Shown: positions 22,361-32,339 of the stretch, in pieces | How the letters are laid out: the number at the start of each line of letters is the position of its first letter | Position numbering within the stretch: position 1 is the stretch's first letter | NCBI GenBank assembly: GCA_963556145.1 | Contig: OY744463.1 | Span: 4,402,001 to 4,466,000, forward strand | Direction of reading: 5' to 3' | Origin: Hygrocybe punicea | Taxonomy: Eukaryota > Basidiomycota > Agaricomycetes > Agaricales > Hygrophoraceae | DNA: 64,000 nucleotides | Translations under genes and position numbers: made by a program | Notes under the pieces: generated by a model | The model's input: the letters and a program-made list of their open reading frames with translations, nothing else | What the model was told of the DNA's origin: nothing | The model's database searches: none

Positions 22361-23144
22361 GGCCCGCACGAGGTATTTGGAGGTGGGTTTGCGGTTTGAA
22401 CCGCGTTTGAACGCAGACCGAACGCCGTGAAACCGTTCGACACGGTTCCGGTTCGGGTTTGGCATTTCGCTGAACCGAACCATCGGTTCCGGTTCCGGTT
22501 TTTCAAAAATAGCGAAAAACCGGACCGAACCGAACTTCGGCAACACTAGCGCGGACGTGTTTTCCTGCACAGGAACCGCAGGGACGATGACGGGGGGCGT
22601 ACCTAAAGATGCACATGCAACAACCATTGCATGGTGGGCATTTTCCTTCGTCTACAGGGCCTCCATTACTCGTTTCCTGCGCGAGATGCGCTCCATGTTG
22701 GACGGGCTCGTTGCGGCCATTTTGGAGCTTTCCGGGGGTGGTTTTTCGAGCGGGATCTGTGGGGGGTCGTCTTCCGAGTCCGTTGGATGTGTTGAAATGA
22801 GTGTGGGGGGTGGGACTAGTAAGATACAATGGAAATGTGAAGGGGAGGGCGTATTGAACACTGTGTGACGTGGCTGTGACGCCGTGACACAAAGGCAAAA
22901 GGGCTGTGTTCTGCAGCCAAGGAGGCGCAACTGGTACAAAGAAAGTATACTGAGGTGTCGAAAACATTGGGGATGGGTCTAAGAGCTGACAGAAGACTAG
23001 GGGTGCTCGAAATGCTGGCGGATATAGTGCATTGTTGAATATGGGGCACTGTTGCTGCCAGAAAGAGGTGTAAAATGCCAAAAATGGCAAAGGCAAAGAG
23101 GGAAAGGTGAAGTGAGCTTGACACTCCTTGCGGTGGGCTCCAGA

Positions 23145-23385
23145 TGTGGAGAACACGGCCTGGGTAGGCGCGGATTCAGGGTGTGCGAGATCGTTGTCAG
23201 TGGGGTCAAAACCCCAAACCCAACTTGTTTGTAACTATGTACACAAGCCACTATATAGGTACTGTATAGTATCTATAAATGGACTGTGGTGAAGAAATGG
23301 TGAAGTGGGATTGTAAAGAAGATAAGGTAAACTGTAACAATAGGAAATAAGAGAATACACATGCAGAGAGATATCAATCTCTACA
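23145..23385 (-). repeat. LTR (5' LTR in minus-strand orientation)
   Basis: This is the partner of the LTR at 18820-19060. Visible differences are few (for example GAGAACACGG against GTGAACGTGG near one end and ACACATGC against ACGCATGC), pointing to a fairly recent insertion. Confidence 0.85.
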
Positions 23386-23416
23386 TCAGTTTGGTTCTGA
23401 ACTGAACTTTTGCAGC

Positions 23417-24292
23417 ACTACAATGACAATATGCCTTTGTAAATGAGTCATCTCAGCCAGGCGACAACAAGCAGTCAAGGGGGAGTCAAGGTTCACACCA
23501 ATTCACCTCATGAATATGCACCACAATGTAAATTTACATCAGTGCTGCATTCACCAGGTAATGGGAGGTGGGGCACCTCACCACCAGCACAGACCTGTGG
23601 GTAAACCCATGGGTTACCCATTGTGGTGGTCAAAGGGGTTCTGAGGGCAATCAGCTTGAAAGCCATGTAGTGCGTTAAAGAGTCCTGTGCAGTGGTATCT
23701 ATCTAGGGGATTCATAGAGAGGGAAACAGGAGTAGAATGCTATGTACTAAGAGATGGGAAATGAAGGGAAATGATACAGGCATATATATACACACAAGAT
23801 TCTAGGTTGTTACTGTACAATTTAATTCAATTCAGCTATCACATGTCACAGGGGTAACCTGACATGGCAAAATTTGGCACTTGTCATGTGTCACAGAGCT
23901 AGGTGACGAAAATCTTTGAGGAGTCATGCCTAAAAGTGGCCAAAATTAGGTGTAAAATGATGAAAATGAGCCAAAATTCTGGAAAATGTCACACGTCATG
24001 GACTCATCTGATGAAATGAAAATTTCATCAGCTCTGTCATGGTCACACAGGGGTGTCGAATTGAATTAAATTATATATACAATGCCTCATTGATGGGAGC
24101 ACTATGGGTACAGGTTTCCATGGGTATGGGAATACCCATGGGTTAACTGTGCAATTTGCTAACCACATTGTGAAATTGCAGATGGGATTAACAGGACACC
24201 AAGTGAAAGATGACTTCAGCAAGACTGATGTCACTAGTAAAGTACTACTAATAGTAGGAGTGATATCAACCACAATACTGATTTATTACAGC
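23417..24292. other. AT-rich spacer with short inverted repeats
   Basis: No gene seen. AATTTAATTCAATTC at 23819-23833 and its exact complement GAATTGAATTAAATT at 24058-24072 bracket about 225 bases that also contain inverted TGTCACAG/CACAGGGG words, like a small MITE. CCCATGGGTTACCC-type palindromes occur near 23600 and again near 24125. Confidence 0.6.
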
Positions 24293-25855
24293 TGTTTGCA
24301 AGTATCTTGACAATTTTTGGAAAATTTTGAATTGATTGAACAATATGGACTTAGACAAAATTACTGTACTCAATCTTGTATCTTATGAAATACTGCATGG
24401 ATTGAGATGGTTGTAGAGGGAAAATTGTACTATTTTCTAATGGCTATCAGCTCCTGTATAGTGTATGATGAGTTGTGGATGAAGTAAGAGTGACCCAGTG
24501 GTTTTTAACACCTAGAATGATATTGTTAAATTATGGCATTAAATGAGCTCCTATGGACAAGATTGTAGAGAGAATGTTGTTCATTTTTTCAAGGGCTAGA
24601 AGTACATATACTGTGTTTTTCTTTATTTTTGTTCTTTGAGCCAACATTACAGCTGGACTACATTTGTCTGCTGCAGAGGGTCCTCGACCCTCTGAGGCCG
24701 TAAACTCAATATCTCATGAATCCACTTGAACCCGACGTCTCTAGCGATCCACGCTCGAACCCGACGCAACCCGATGCATACCCACTAGCACGGCCGCTCA
24801 CGTACCTGGTCGGTCCACCTCCTAAACTCATGGAATCCCAATTATCGCAGATGGATCTCATCGGACTCAATTCCTGACTTCAGACTTGCCTTATATACAC
24901 ATCCTTTCATCCTTTCGGAGATAGGTATGAATATTTAGATCGTTTTTGTGGATATTTACTTTCCCCTCCATTTTCCTGTCACCATCGTGTCGCAACCCTC
25001 TTCTCATTTCCCCATTTCTATTCCTCTTTGTTCTCTCTCATCGGCCAAGGACTCTCGTCCGAATCTAGATAGAGAATTTTGTAGTATAAAAACAGTGCCC
25101 AAGCGCCGTGTCAAAATAAGAAATCAGTTCCCCCATTTCCTCTCTCTGAGAATCAGTCTCTCAGTAAAATCCATTGCACATATTACTCGTCGGTTTCCTC
25201 GACACTCTCCCTGTCGTTCTACCGTCTTTATCTCTACATCCCTTGTCACCCGACACCCGACCCGCCATACCCGACATCATCAGCTTCGTCGGCTTAGATC
25301 AGTTTCGATAGTTATTAGTAGTATTACTCGGCGGCTTTTTACTATTAGTTTCTTATCATTTCTTTGAAGCTTGTTAAACTATTCCCTGTCACTTTTACGC
25401 TGACACCCACCAGGTTAGGATCATTATTCCGCAGCCACCCCGACCTCGCCATTACACCGCATTGGGATCAATTCCGATCAAAATATCACAAGAATCATAT
25501 ATGTTGGCTCAAAGCACAAAAATAAAGAAAAACAGTATATGTACTTCTAGCCCTTGAAAAAATGAACAACTTTCTCTCTACAATCTTGTTCATAGGAGCT
25601 CATTTGATGCCATAATTTAACAATATCATTCTGGGTGTTAAAAATCACTGGGTCACCTCTTACTTCATCCACAACTCATCATACACTATACAGGAGCTGA
25701 TAGCCATTAGAAAATAGTACAATTTTCCCTCTACAACCATCTCAATCCATGCAGTATTTCATGAGATACAAGATTGAGTACAGTGTTTTTGTCTAAGTTC
25801 ATATTGTTCAATCAATTCAAAATTTTCCAAAAATTGTCAAGATACCTGCAAACGG
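24293..25855. mobile_element. Long palindromic element, copy 2, split by an insertion
   Basis: The left arm (24293 to about 24660) and the right arm (about 25497-25855) are reverse complements of each other. Both match the arms of copy 1 at 17633-18403 (for example CATTTTTTCAAGGGCTAGAA and TACTGCATGGATTG). The loop is expanded from about 47 bases to about 835 bases by foreign sequence. The terminal words GTTTGCAAGTATC and GATACCTGCAAAC define the ends. Confidence 0.82.
24675..25483 (+). mobile_element. LTR-like insertion in the loop of palindrome copy 2
   Basis: Comparison with the copy 1 loop (TCTGCATTAGGTCTGAAATATGACAT) places an insert between TCTGC and AAAATATCAC. The insert begins with a small palindrome (GAGGGTCCTCGACCCTC), has a TATA-like TTATATACAC near 24892, and ends near GGGATCAATTCCGATC. 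This is consistent with a solo or truncated LTR, but I found no second copy in the window and no clear target duplication. Confidence 0.45.
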
Positions 25856-25899
25856 GGAAGAATTTTTATTATAAGTTCAAAATAAATTGTAGCCTGGTT

Positions 25900-28800
25900 C
25901 TAAATTGAGAGTGTGGTCATTCCGAAATTCGATTCTGACTCTGCCTCCATGTCTTTGATGCACTCCTCAAGCGTACTTAAAGATTCAACTTTATGCTCAC
26001 ATCTCTTCCTCTCGAACAGCCACGGGCAATCCAACGACTCGCATTCGACGGGTTCATTGTATTCTGATGCGGTGCAAGATGCACAGATTTGGTGGGAGCC
26101 CATCAGTCGCCGCTCCAATGTTTGCACACGGGTCAAAAGACCTGTGATAGTAACCTGAGGTTTCAGACGACAGTCGTCGCAGATTTCTGTCATATCAACA
26201 CATTTGGATCACTGATACACAGAATAATTGAATGGAAACTTACTCTCATGAGTCACGATGCCACAATTTAGACATTGTGAACTGTGGAAGTGCTCATCAA
26301 TCTTGAACCGGTTGTGATTGCTCGCATCTGGCTGCGGTGAAAGTATTACTGGGTTGGGTTGATCTGCTTTTATGGTCTTGGGCATTTCCTCATACCAATT
26401 TCGGACGTCCGCGCCGACAAGATTGAAGATGCGTTCCAAAGGGGGGATCAGAACTCTTGAAATATAATAGACACCGTCCAAGTGTTTGTGGCTAACATTT
26501 GTAAGTATTAAAATGTTCACACGACACAAATGGAGATTTACCGATTGTCCAGAAGTACTTTGGGGGGCGCCGATCTGTCAACTAGTCTCGAATGCGGCTC
26601 ACCCCGAATGATCACATATGGCACGCGTTGGCCGTATTGAGGTTCATCATTTTGGTCTTCTACCATCCGTCGGGCTGCAACCATGACCCCCGGCGGGGGA
26701 GGCGCCCTGTCGCTATTGAAGGGATGAGATGACGGCAAATGGGACGATACCACATTATTTCACCTGTAAGTCCCCATCTTGACTTCCTTCGCGAAAATGA
26801 AGTCCTGGATGGAGACCTTATCTTCGAGAATTCTCATCCATGATCTCCAACAATATGCTTTCACTTGGCTGAGGTCCTGGGTTCGAAAAAGTATCCTAGC
26901 ATGAGTGCCAGTAAGTCTCCTTGATATTAAATGGTCGAAACAAGGTTCACGTTAAACATTTTTCCAACATTTTTTGCTGGGCTGGAACGCCATCTCGCCG
27001 AACGGTTTCTATCCCTTTAGCGTCGAAGCTAGCTTCGGCCTCGTCAGGGTTTTCATATTTTAAACCAACGTATCGTTTCTTGGCCATGAGGACACACGGT
27101 AGATACAACTACATTCCTGTTAACAGCAGTATACAAAGAAGAGACGATGATATACCTTCTCAAATTTGAGTTTTATAGGAGACGGATTGAGCGCCGTGAT
27201 GCTATCTGCGATATCATGTCCAATTCTGAAGGCCTGATCTTTTGTCCTGCCAGGAAGATATATGAACAACGAGTCAGTATCGCCGTATACCACCTTGGCC
27301 CCCCATTTTTGGCTAGCATCAATGAGGCGAACAGCCTGTAAACAGAAATTGAGGAAGGCCTCCGAAAGGGTACGTAGTCAAACCTTTTCGAGAGTTTCAC
27401 GGCCGGTTTGTACAATACTATCAGCGATTTCCACCGCAGGCATTCGACCGGAAAAAGAAGCCGATGTATAGCCGTAAGTAACATTGCAGATATATTTGAG
27501 GCCACGTTGACGGGCATCAAGAATGCGTTTCAGAGCCTAAATTGGAGGTGTTGAACCCACTGAAAGCTCAGACAATATGAGATTGTGACCTTGTCACCGC
27601 TGACACTTTTCATGGCCTGCTTTACCATCACTCTGGTGTCTAACAGCTCAGAGAGCATTCTTGCTAGTAATCCTTTTCGTACATCAGACCGCACGTACAT
27701 GACGCCATTGGGAGCGACTGTACATGGATGTTCACTTGAGAAGTTAGAACCCGGATTTCACACTTACCAGTAATGTGTTCTTGTAGGATGTCCAGCAACC
27801 CAACCGGTTGAGGCAGATCTGTGACCCCGAACTTGTATTTGCCTTTGAATGCCGTGACTCTGCCAAGGCACGTGGAATACTGGATAGAAAATATAGGCAA
27901 GATGAGAAAAGGTCGAAAAGCCGATGAAAGACGCACACAATAGTTATAGGCAATCATGACGGATGGATACAGCGACTGGAAATCTAGAACGACAAGGGGA
28001 CCCTTGTAAAATGCAGAAAGGGGTTCCATAATCAAAGGCATGCATTCTGCAGCATTTTGCTTGCCAACCTGTGAAAGAATGAGCTGAGTCTCCTCACGCC
28101 AACCTCAATCCACAAACATCTTGTTTACTGGGCGACAAGAGGACAAAACTTTCTGGTTTGGCAATTCGGAATAGGACAGATTCCACCTTGAACTGAGATC
28201 CGCGACTGATAACGGAGAAAAAGTCGACGCCAAATACTCGAGCAAATTCGCTAACACCAAGCATAAGAGCTAGAAGAAGATCGGACGGGAAGTGTACGTA
28301 CGCTGTCTTAGTAATGACCTCGGCCTCCTCGAGCATTTCTAGAACCATTGAAGTACGGTCGGAGAAATATTGCATCACACGAGCCGTATGGGCGGGGATG
28401 GCACTGTTATACCATTTTGTAAGCGTCGAGAAACTGTATCGAGGAACTCTGAAGATCTGTAAGTGAGAAAATAACTAAAATCAGATGAAAAATATGACGA
28501 CCTTCTGCGAAGAAGATGGAATGCGAGATTCTCGAATGTGTATGATGTGAGGGTTTGTTCCGCACGCATTATCCTCCAAACATTCAATGCATGTCGCCCT
28601 GCGACCTTAAACGTGGAGGTCTTTCGCATTCCCCAGCGATCTACTCTCCCTTTCGATGGTCTCGGAGGAGCTCGGGAAATTAAGTCGCCGACATCGAGCC
28701 CTGGTTGTTGCCATCAGTTGGATGTGAGGCACTGAAACGGGAGACAAAACCATAGTGCAAGCCTCGAGCATTTAGATATCCCCATGACGCAGCCTGGATA

Positions 28801-31800
28801 TCCCATCCCACAACAACATCTGGATCCAGGTCCACAATGATATCTACTAACTGATTTATCAGTTCTAGTTCTGTTGGAACAACGTCGAACTTGAAATTCC
28901 GTAACCTCCGTGGATCGAGGCAGTCGTTCCGGACAACGATTTTGCCATGATGAAATTGATTATTATCCATGATGCTATGTTGTGAACCTTGGATTGAATA
29001 GAATATCGCGACTATATCATCGACGCCGGGGTCGGGAACAAGGTTATCACGGGAGGGCGCTGACGAAGAATAAATTCAATTTGATCTGCTAATGATTCCA
29101 GTTTGCCTAACCGAAAATTTCCAGCGAAAATATAGTCATATCTTGTTTGATTCGAATTGTGTCAGAGGGCGCCGAAGGGCTGTTCTGCAACCCGTAGATG
29201 TTACCTTGAGTGGGTCCCTCAATCTAATGGCGGTAAGGAGTCGCGAAAGCTTCAGCATAACTGCACCAAAACATGTGCCCACCTGAGATTGGACCTTGTA
29301 TTTGTTTATATTCGGTAACGTTCCAGCATCTGACCGCAACCAATTCTTCGCTTCCCTGATGTTTGGCGGACAGCTGGCATACTCCCATCCACTTATACGA
29401 GACGGATCAAGTGTTAAAGGAAACCCGCCCAAAACTGTCCCTTTCGATCTACTTTCATGGTCCCATTCTTCAAGAATTCCCAGCCCTTCACCTCTGAGAT
29501 GATATAAAAGCCCAGAGTACTCTTTTGATTTCTCTGGGGCGTCGCTCTCCCTGGAGTAGTATGGATCTCGATAAACCTTGCTTGGAATACCGCATATGTC
29601 AATAGATGCTTCCAGTTCGGATGCCGATGGTGGTGCCACAGCGTAAATATAGGCTGTCGTTTTCAAGAAAGTCATTGATGACAATGGCAAACGTGTAGAA
29701 AGAGTGCTTGACGTTTGCGCAGATAATTGCGATGTTTGTGACTTGGAAGACTGGGTGGATGCCGGTTCCATGATGTGACTGATTTTGCGTCTCTTGATAC
29801 GTCTTGTGTCATCATTGTCGTTGATGGCATTGATTTGGACTTCCTGAAGTTCGTGTTCAGAAATAGGACTTTGGACTTGGACTGGTGATCCCAAAGGGGA
29901 AGACCGTAGTGATTTCTCTGGGTAAAAGAAGGGATCTTCTTGAGAAGCATTCATTATAACGCAGTTTGTCAGGTGAGGCGACTTTTGTGCACCTTCATGC
30001 ACTAATAGACCTTGGCTACGGAGCCTAAGTTTGAGTAGTCAATAGAGTAAACCCACAGACCGTAATGACTCCTGGACAGCCCCCACGATCTCCTGATGCC
30101 GAGTTTTCCGCGATTGCCGAATATGGGCCATATGTGCAGGTGAAATAAATGATTTTGGAGTCCTAGAGAAATAAAAAGTGAGTAAAGACAGTACCAAGTT
30201 GGCAGTAATAAGGATTACCTTATTGGCAACAGGGAGGGTGAGCGAGAGAGTGCTCTGCTCCTAAAAGCTTTGCGAGACCTGCCAAAATATGATAGTAAGC
30301 ATAAATAAATTCGAGAATGAAATCCTGTAAACTTTGCCGGTGTCACACAACCATCAGAACCCAAAGTCGTCGGATCTTGCCTGGATTAAATATTGGAGAC
30401 AGTGATGTTCTCGGATCAAATGTAAACTCACCCAGCGATTTTTAGCCATGCTTCTTGGAATGGATTATGAGACTTTCTGGGAGAGTTCGTCGGCGTAACT
30501 TGAGTTAGATCCGATGAACTAGACATTTAGTAGGGAGTTGTCCTGACAAAGACAGATGTCACCAACGCACCCTGAGTTCTGATTACCACCAGGATATTGA
30601 GAACCTCGAGGTGAATATGACGTTGGACCATCATCAGGATCCAGGCCTTCCTCTTCGTCTGGAGCATATTCATCGTTCTCGCCACCAATCAGTTCCTTCT
30701 GTTCGAAAAACCTTTCCCAATCGGCCTCCTCTAGATCGACGAGCTGATTCATCTCTTGGCTTGTGAGCATAGTTTCGTTAACGTCCACGTCTACTCCCCC
30801 GCCCTCTGTTCTGTCGTCCGTCCTATTCAACAACGAGGAACTTTCTGTAACCTCGAATGGGTTCTCCACGCCATCTTTGCCATCACTCCGTCCTTGCCCC
30901 TTGGCATCATTCCTACCGTTTGGCTTCCATTCTTTCCACTGATCCTCCCAAAGTGCCTCCACACTTTCAAAAGTGGTCATAACCCAGCTTTCCCAATCCT
31001 TCCCACTTTCTTTGACCTCACTATTCACTACTCCCTCATTCTCGATTCTCTTCCTTATCTCATCCCACCATCTTGCCTCCGCTGCCCAATCGCCACCAGA
31101 GCCTCTTGAATTTTCGCTTAGATCGACAGGGATTTCAGGGGAAGGATGCAGACCATTCGCGCGACGACGGGAACGCTCGTCCTCCCAAAGTTCCCGCACG
31201 CTGGGAACAAGGGGCTCGGTGGCCGGGGGAGCAGCAGGTATTTCAAGTTTGTAGTGGATATTACGAGCACTGAGGATGCCTCTGTTGAGGATTTGATGGG
31301 ATGCAACATCCACTTCCAGGGCCATGCGGGATTCACGGAAGTGGAGAGAGGACTTGAACGGTAAAGCACCCCCTTCGTTGTCGTCGTCGTCCTTGATTTC
31401 ATTCCCCCGTTGCCAAACTTCATCAAGATCGATCCAACCACAACCATACAGGCCAAAATCGCACATAAATTGTAGAATATAACTGAGGTGACTCTCGAAT
31501 ACACGAAAGCGCGTGTGCATGATGGTCCCAGATTGCATTATCGTGACCGCGCGACTGATCAAAGAAGGGTCAACAATGATGATTTTGAGGAAAGGAGAAT
31601 AAGAGGCGTGAAAGCCGTAGAAGTGGACACCTTTCACGAGCAAAACGGCTCGAACGAACTGAGAACTTGGAGTGTGCGGATTTCGCTTCATGGATATTGC
31701 TATAGCATGATTCAGGGAATGGGATAGTCTAGGAATATAAGCATTTACTGGATAGACCATTAGGGAATCACGCAAGGTCGCCAATGAATGGTTACTGACC

Positions 31801-32019
31801 ATCGTCGGGATTCAGGTTCCCAGAATATTCTGCAAAAAAATAGGGATACACTTGGTGTATATGTACACAAGTCCTCTTTCCTGTGGATGAAGAGCCATAG
31901 ATGCGAATTACAGGAACACGAGGAAGGGTGGAATTGTCCAGGAACCCGGGCGGAGACAGGATGTGGTCAATCTGATTTATTTGTACCCGGAGCGTTGGTT
32001 GTTGAGATCTCATCGACAT
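25900..32019 (-). CDS. REV3: DNA polymerase zeta catalytic subunit Rev3
   Basis: This encodes the B-family polymerase for error-prone translesion synthesis. The N-terminal exon (start 32019, alternative 32013) has QPTLRVQINQIDHILSPPGF and VPVIRIYGSSSTGKRTCVHI. The next has GVHFYGFHASYSPFLKI and LQFMCDFGLYGCGWIDL. An exonuclease-like region has IIVDLDPDVVVGWDIQ. Polymerase motif A is VLDFQSLYPSVMIAYNYC (near 27960), motif B KYICNVTYGYTSASFSGRMP (near 27480) and motif C VVYGDTDSLFIYLPG (near 27280), with both catalytic Asp. The C-terminus carries CysA (CLNC, CDDC) and CysB (CASC, CESLDC), the latter being the Fe-S site that binds the small subunits. Many introns were only partly resolved. It lies directly beside the repeat nest, with its stop 45 bases from copy 2. 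Confidence 0.95.
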
Positions 32020-32339
32020 CGATATCGTTGACACATGTACAGTATGGGGACTTTAGAATATACATGAGGGCATTAACCTCGGTTGCAAGTGATAGCAAGG
32101 TTCAATTGGTGTTGCATTTGAAGCGGCTTGCTTGAACTTGGCTCCGGATCCTTCGAAGTGGTGTCACAATAAAGCAGTATATGTACAGTGAAATCACAAT
32201 ACAAGCAAAATTATAACCCGACTTTAACCGATAAACCAACTGGCTGTGGTCCGAGTCAAATTGCAAGCCTCGCTATAAAGTAAAAAGCCTGATTGTGATG
32301 CGGCCTTGACATCAGCGGTCTTGACAATCGCCCATTCTC
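32020..32339. promoter_or_regulatory. Shared divergent upstream region of REV3 and TMEM135-like gene
   Basis: The two start codons are about 320 bases apart on opposite strands. CAATACAAGC and TATAACC words lie in the middle. Any promoter elements are inferred from position only. Confidence 0.5.

Larger units (their letters stand above)
21214..22544. mobile_element. GC-rich TIR element inside the LTR element, ACTAG duplication
   Basis: The left end TGCCGAAGTTCGGTTCGG (from 21217) and the right end CCGAACCGAACTTCGGCA (to 22542) are exact inverted repeats of 18 bases. Inverted GGTTCGGTT-type words continue inward for about 150 bases on each side. ACTAG occurs directly at 21209-21213 and 22545-22549. 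The interior holds a CAG/CGG-rich low-complexity block and a tandem array. No transposase is visible. Confidence 0.85.
19209..23144 (-). pseudogene. Broken Pro/Ser-rich reading frame inside the LTR element
   Basis: On the minus strand, frames at 22652-22939, 20428-21189 and 19209-19706 carry protein-like composition, rich in proline, serine and alanine. The most downstream piece ends in a probable coiled coil (LKAIKVLEQKMGKLADRLEK). The first piece contains PPPESSKMAATSPSNMERIS, followed by an in-frame TAG and then TKENAHHAMVVACASLGTPP. If the 21214-22544 element and one ACTAG copy are removed, the frame continues ENTSALVHACKSNVNMHIDA across the junction. So an open frame existed when the element inserted. 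I do not recognise it as Gag or any known domain. Confidence 0.4.
18820..23385 (-). mobile_element. Non-autonomous LTR retroelement with TCAG target duplication
   Basis: Two almost identical 241-base direct repeats start TGTGG and end CTACA on the plus strand (TG...CA). The flanks are TCAG at 18816-18819 and TCAG at 23386-23389, a 4-base target duplication (or 5 bases, TCAGT, if the element is taken to start one base later). Just inside the right LTR the minus strand reads TCTGGAGCCCACCGCAAGG, a plausible primer-binding site beginning TGG, so transcription would run on the minus strand. The 4.08-kb interior contains no reverse transcriptase, integrase, protease or zinc-knuckle motif in any frame I read, and 1.33 kb of it is a later insertion. 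It is best called a LARD/TRIM-like element. Confidence 0.85.
18688..23416. mobile_element. Small TIR element (MITE-like) split by an LTR retroelement
   Basis: The two halves, 18688-18819 and 23386-23416, make up about 163 bases once the LTR element is removed. The right end read on the minus strand is GCTGCAAAAGTTCAGTTCAG, and the left end begins TGCAGACATTGGTTCAG; both carry repeated GTTCAG/CTGAAC words. The right terminus resembles the terminus of the element at 21214-22544 (TGCCGAAGTTCGGTTCGG) with CG changed to CA. No clear target duplication was found at the outer ends. Confidence 0.55.

Noticed and set aside
24948..25367. A 139-codon open frame in the LTR-like insert
   Set aside because: It is Ser/Arg/Leu-rich, starts without context and shows no gag or other motif. 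It is likely chance within a C/T-rich LTR.
28538..29502. Plus-strand frames opposite REV3 exons
   Set aside because: They overlap conserved polymerase exons on the other strand and lack features of their own.
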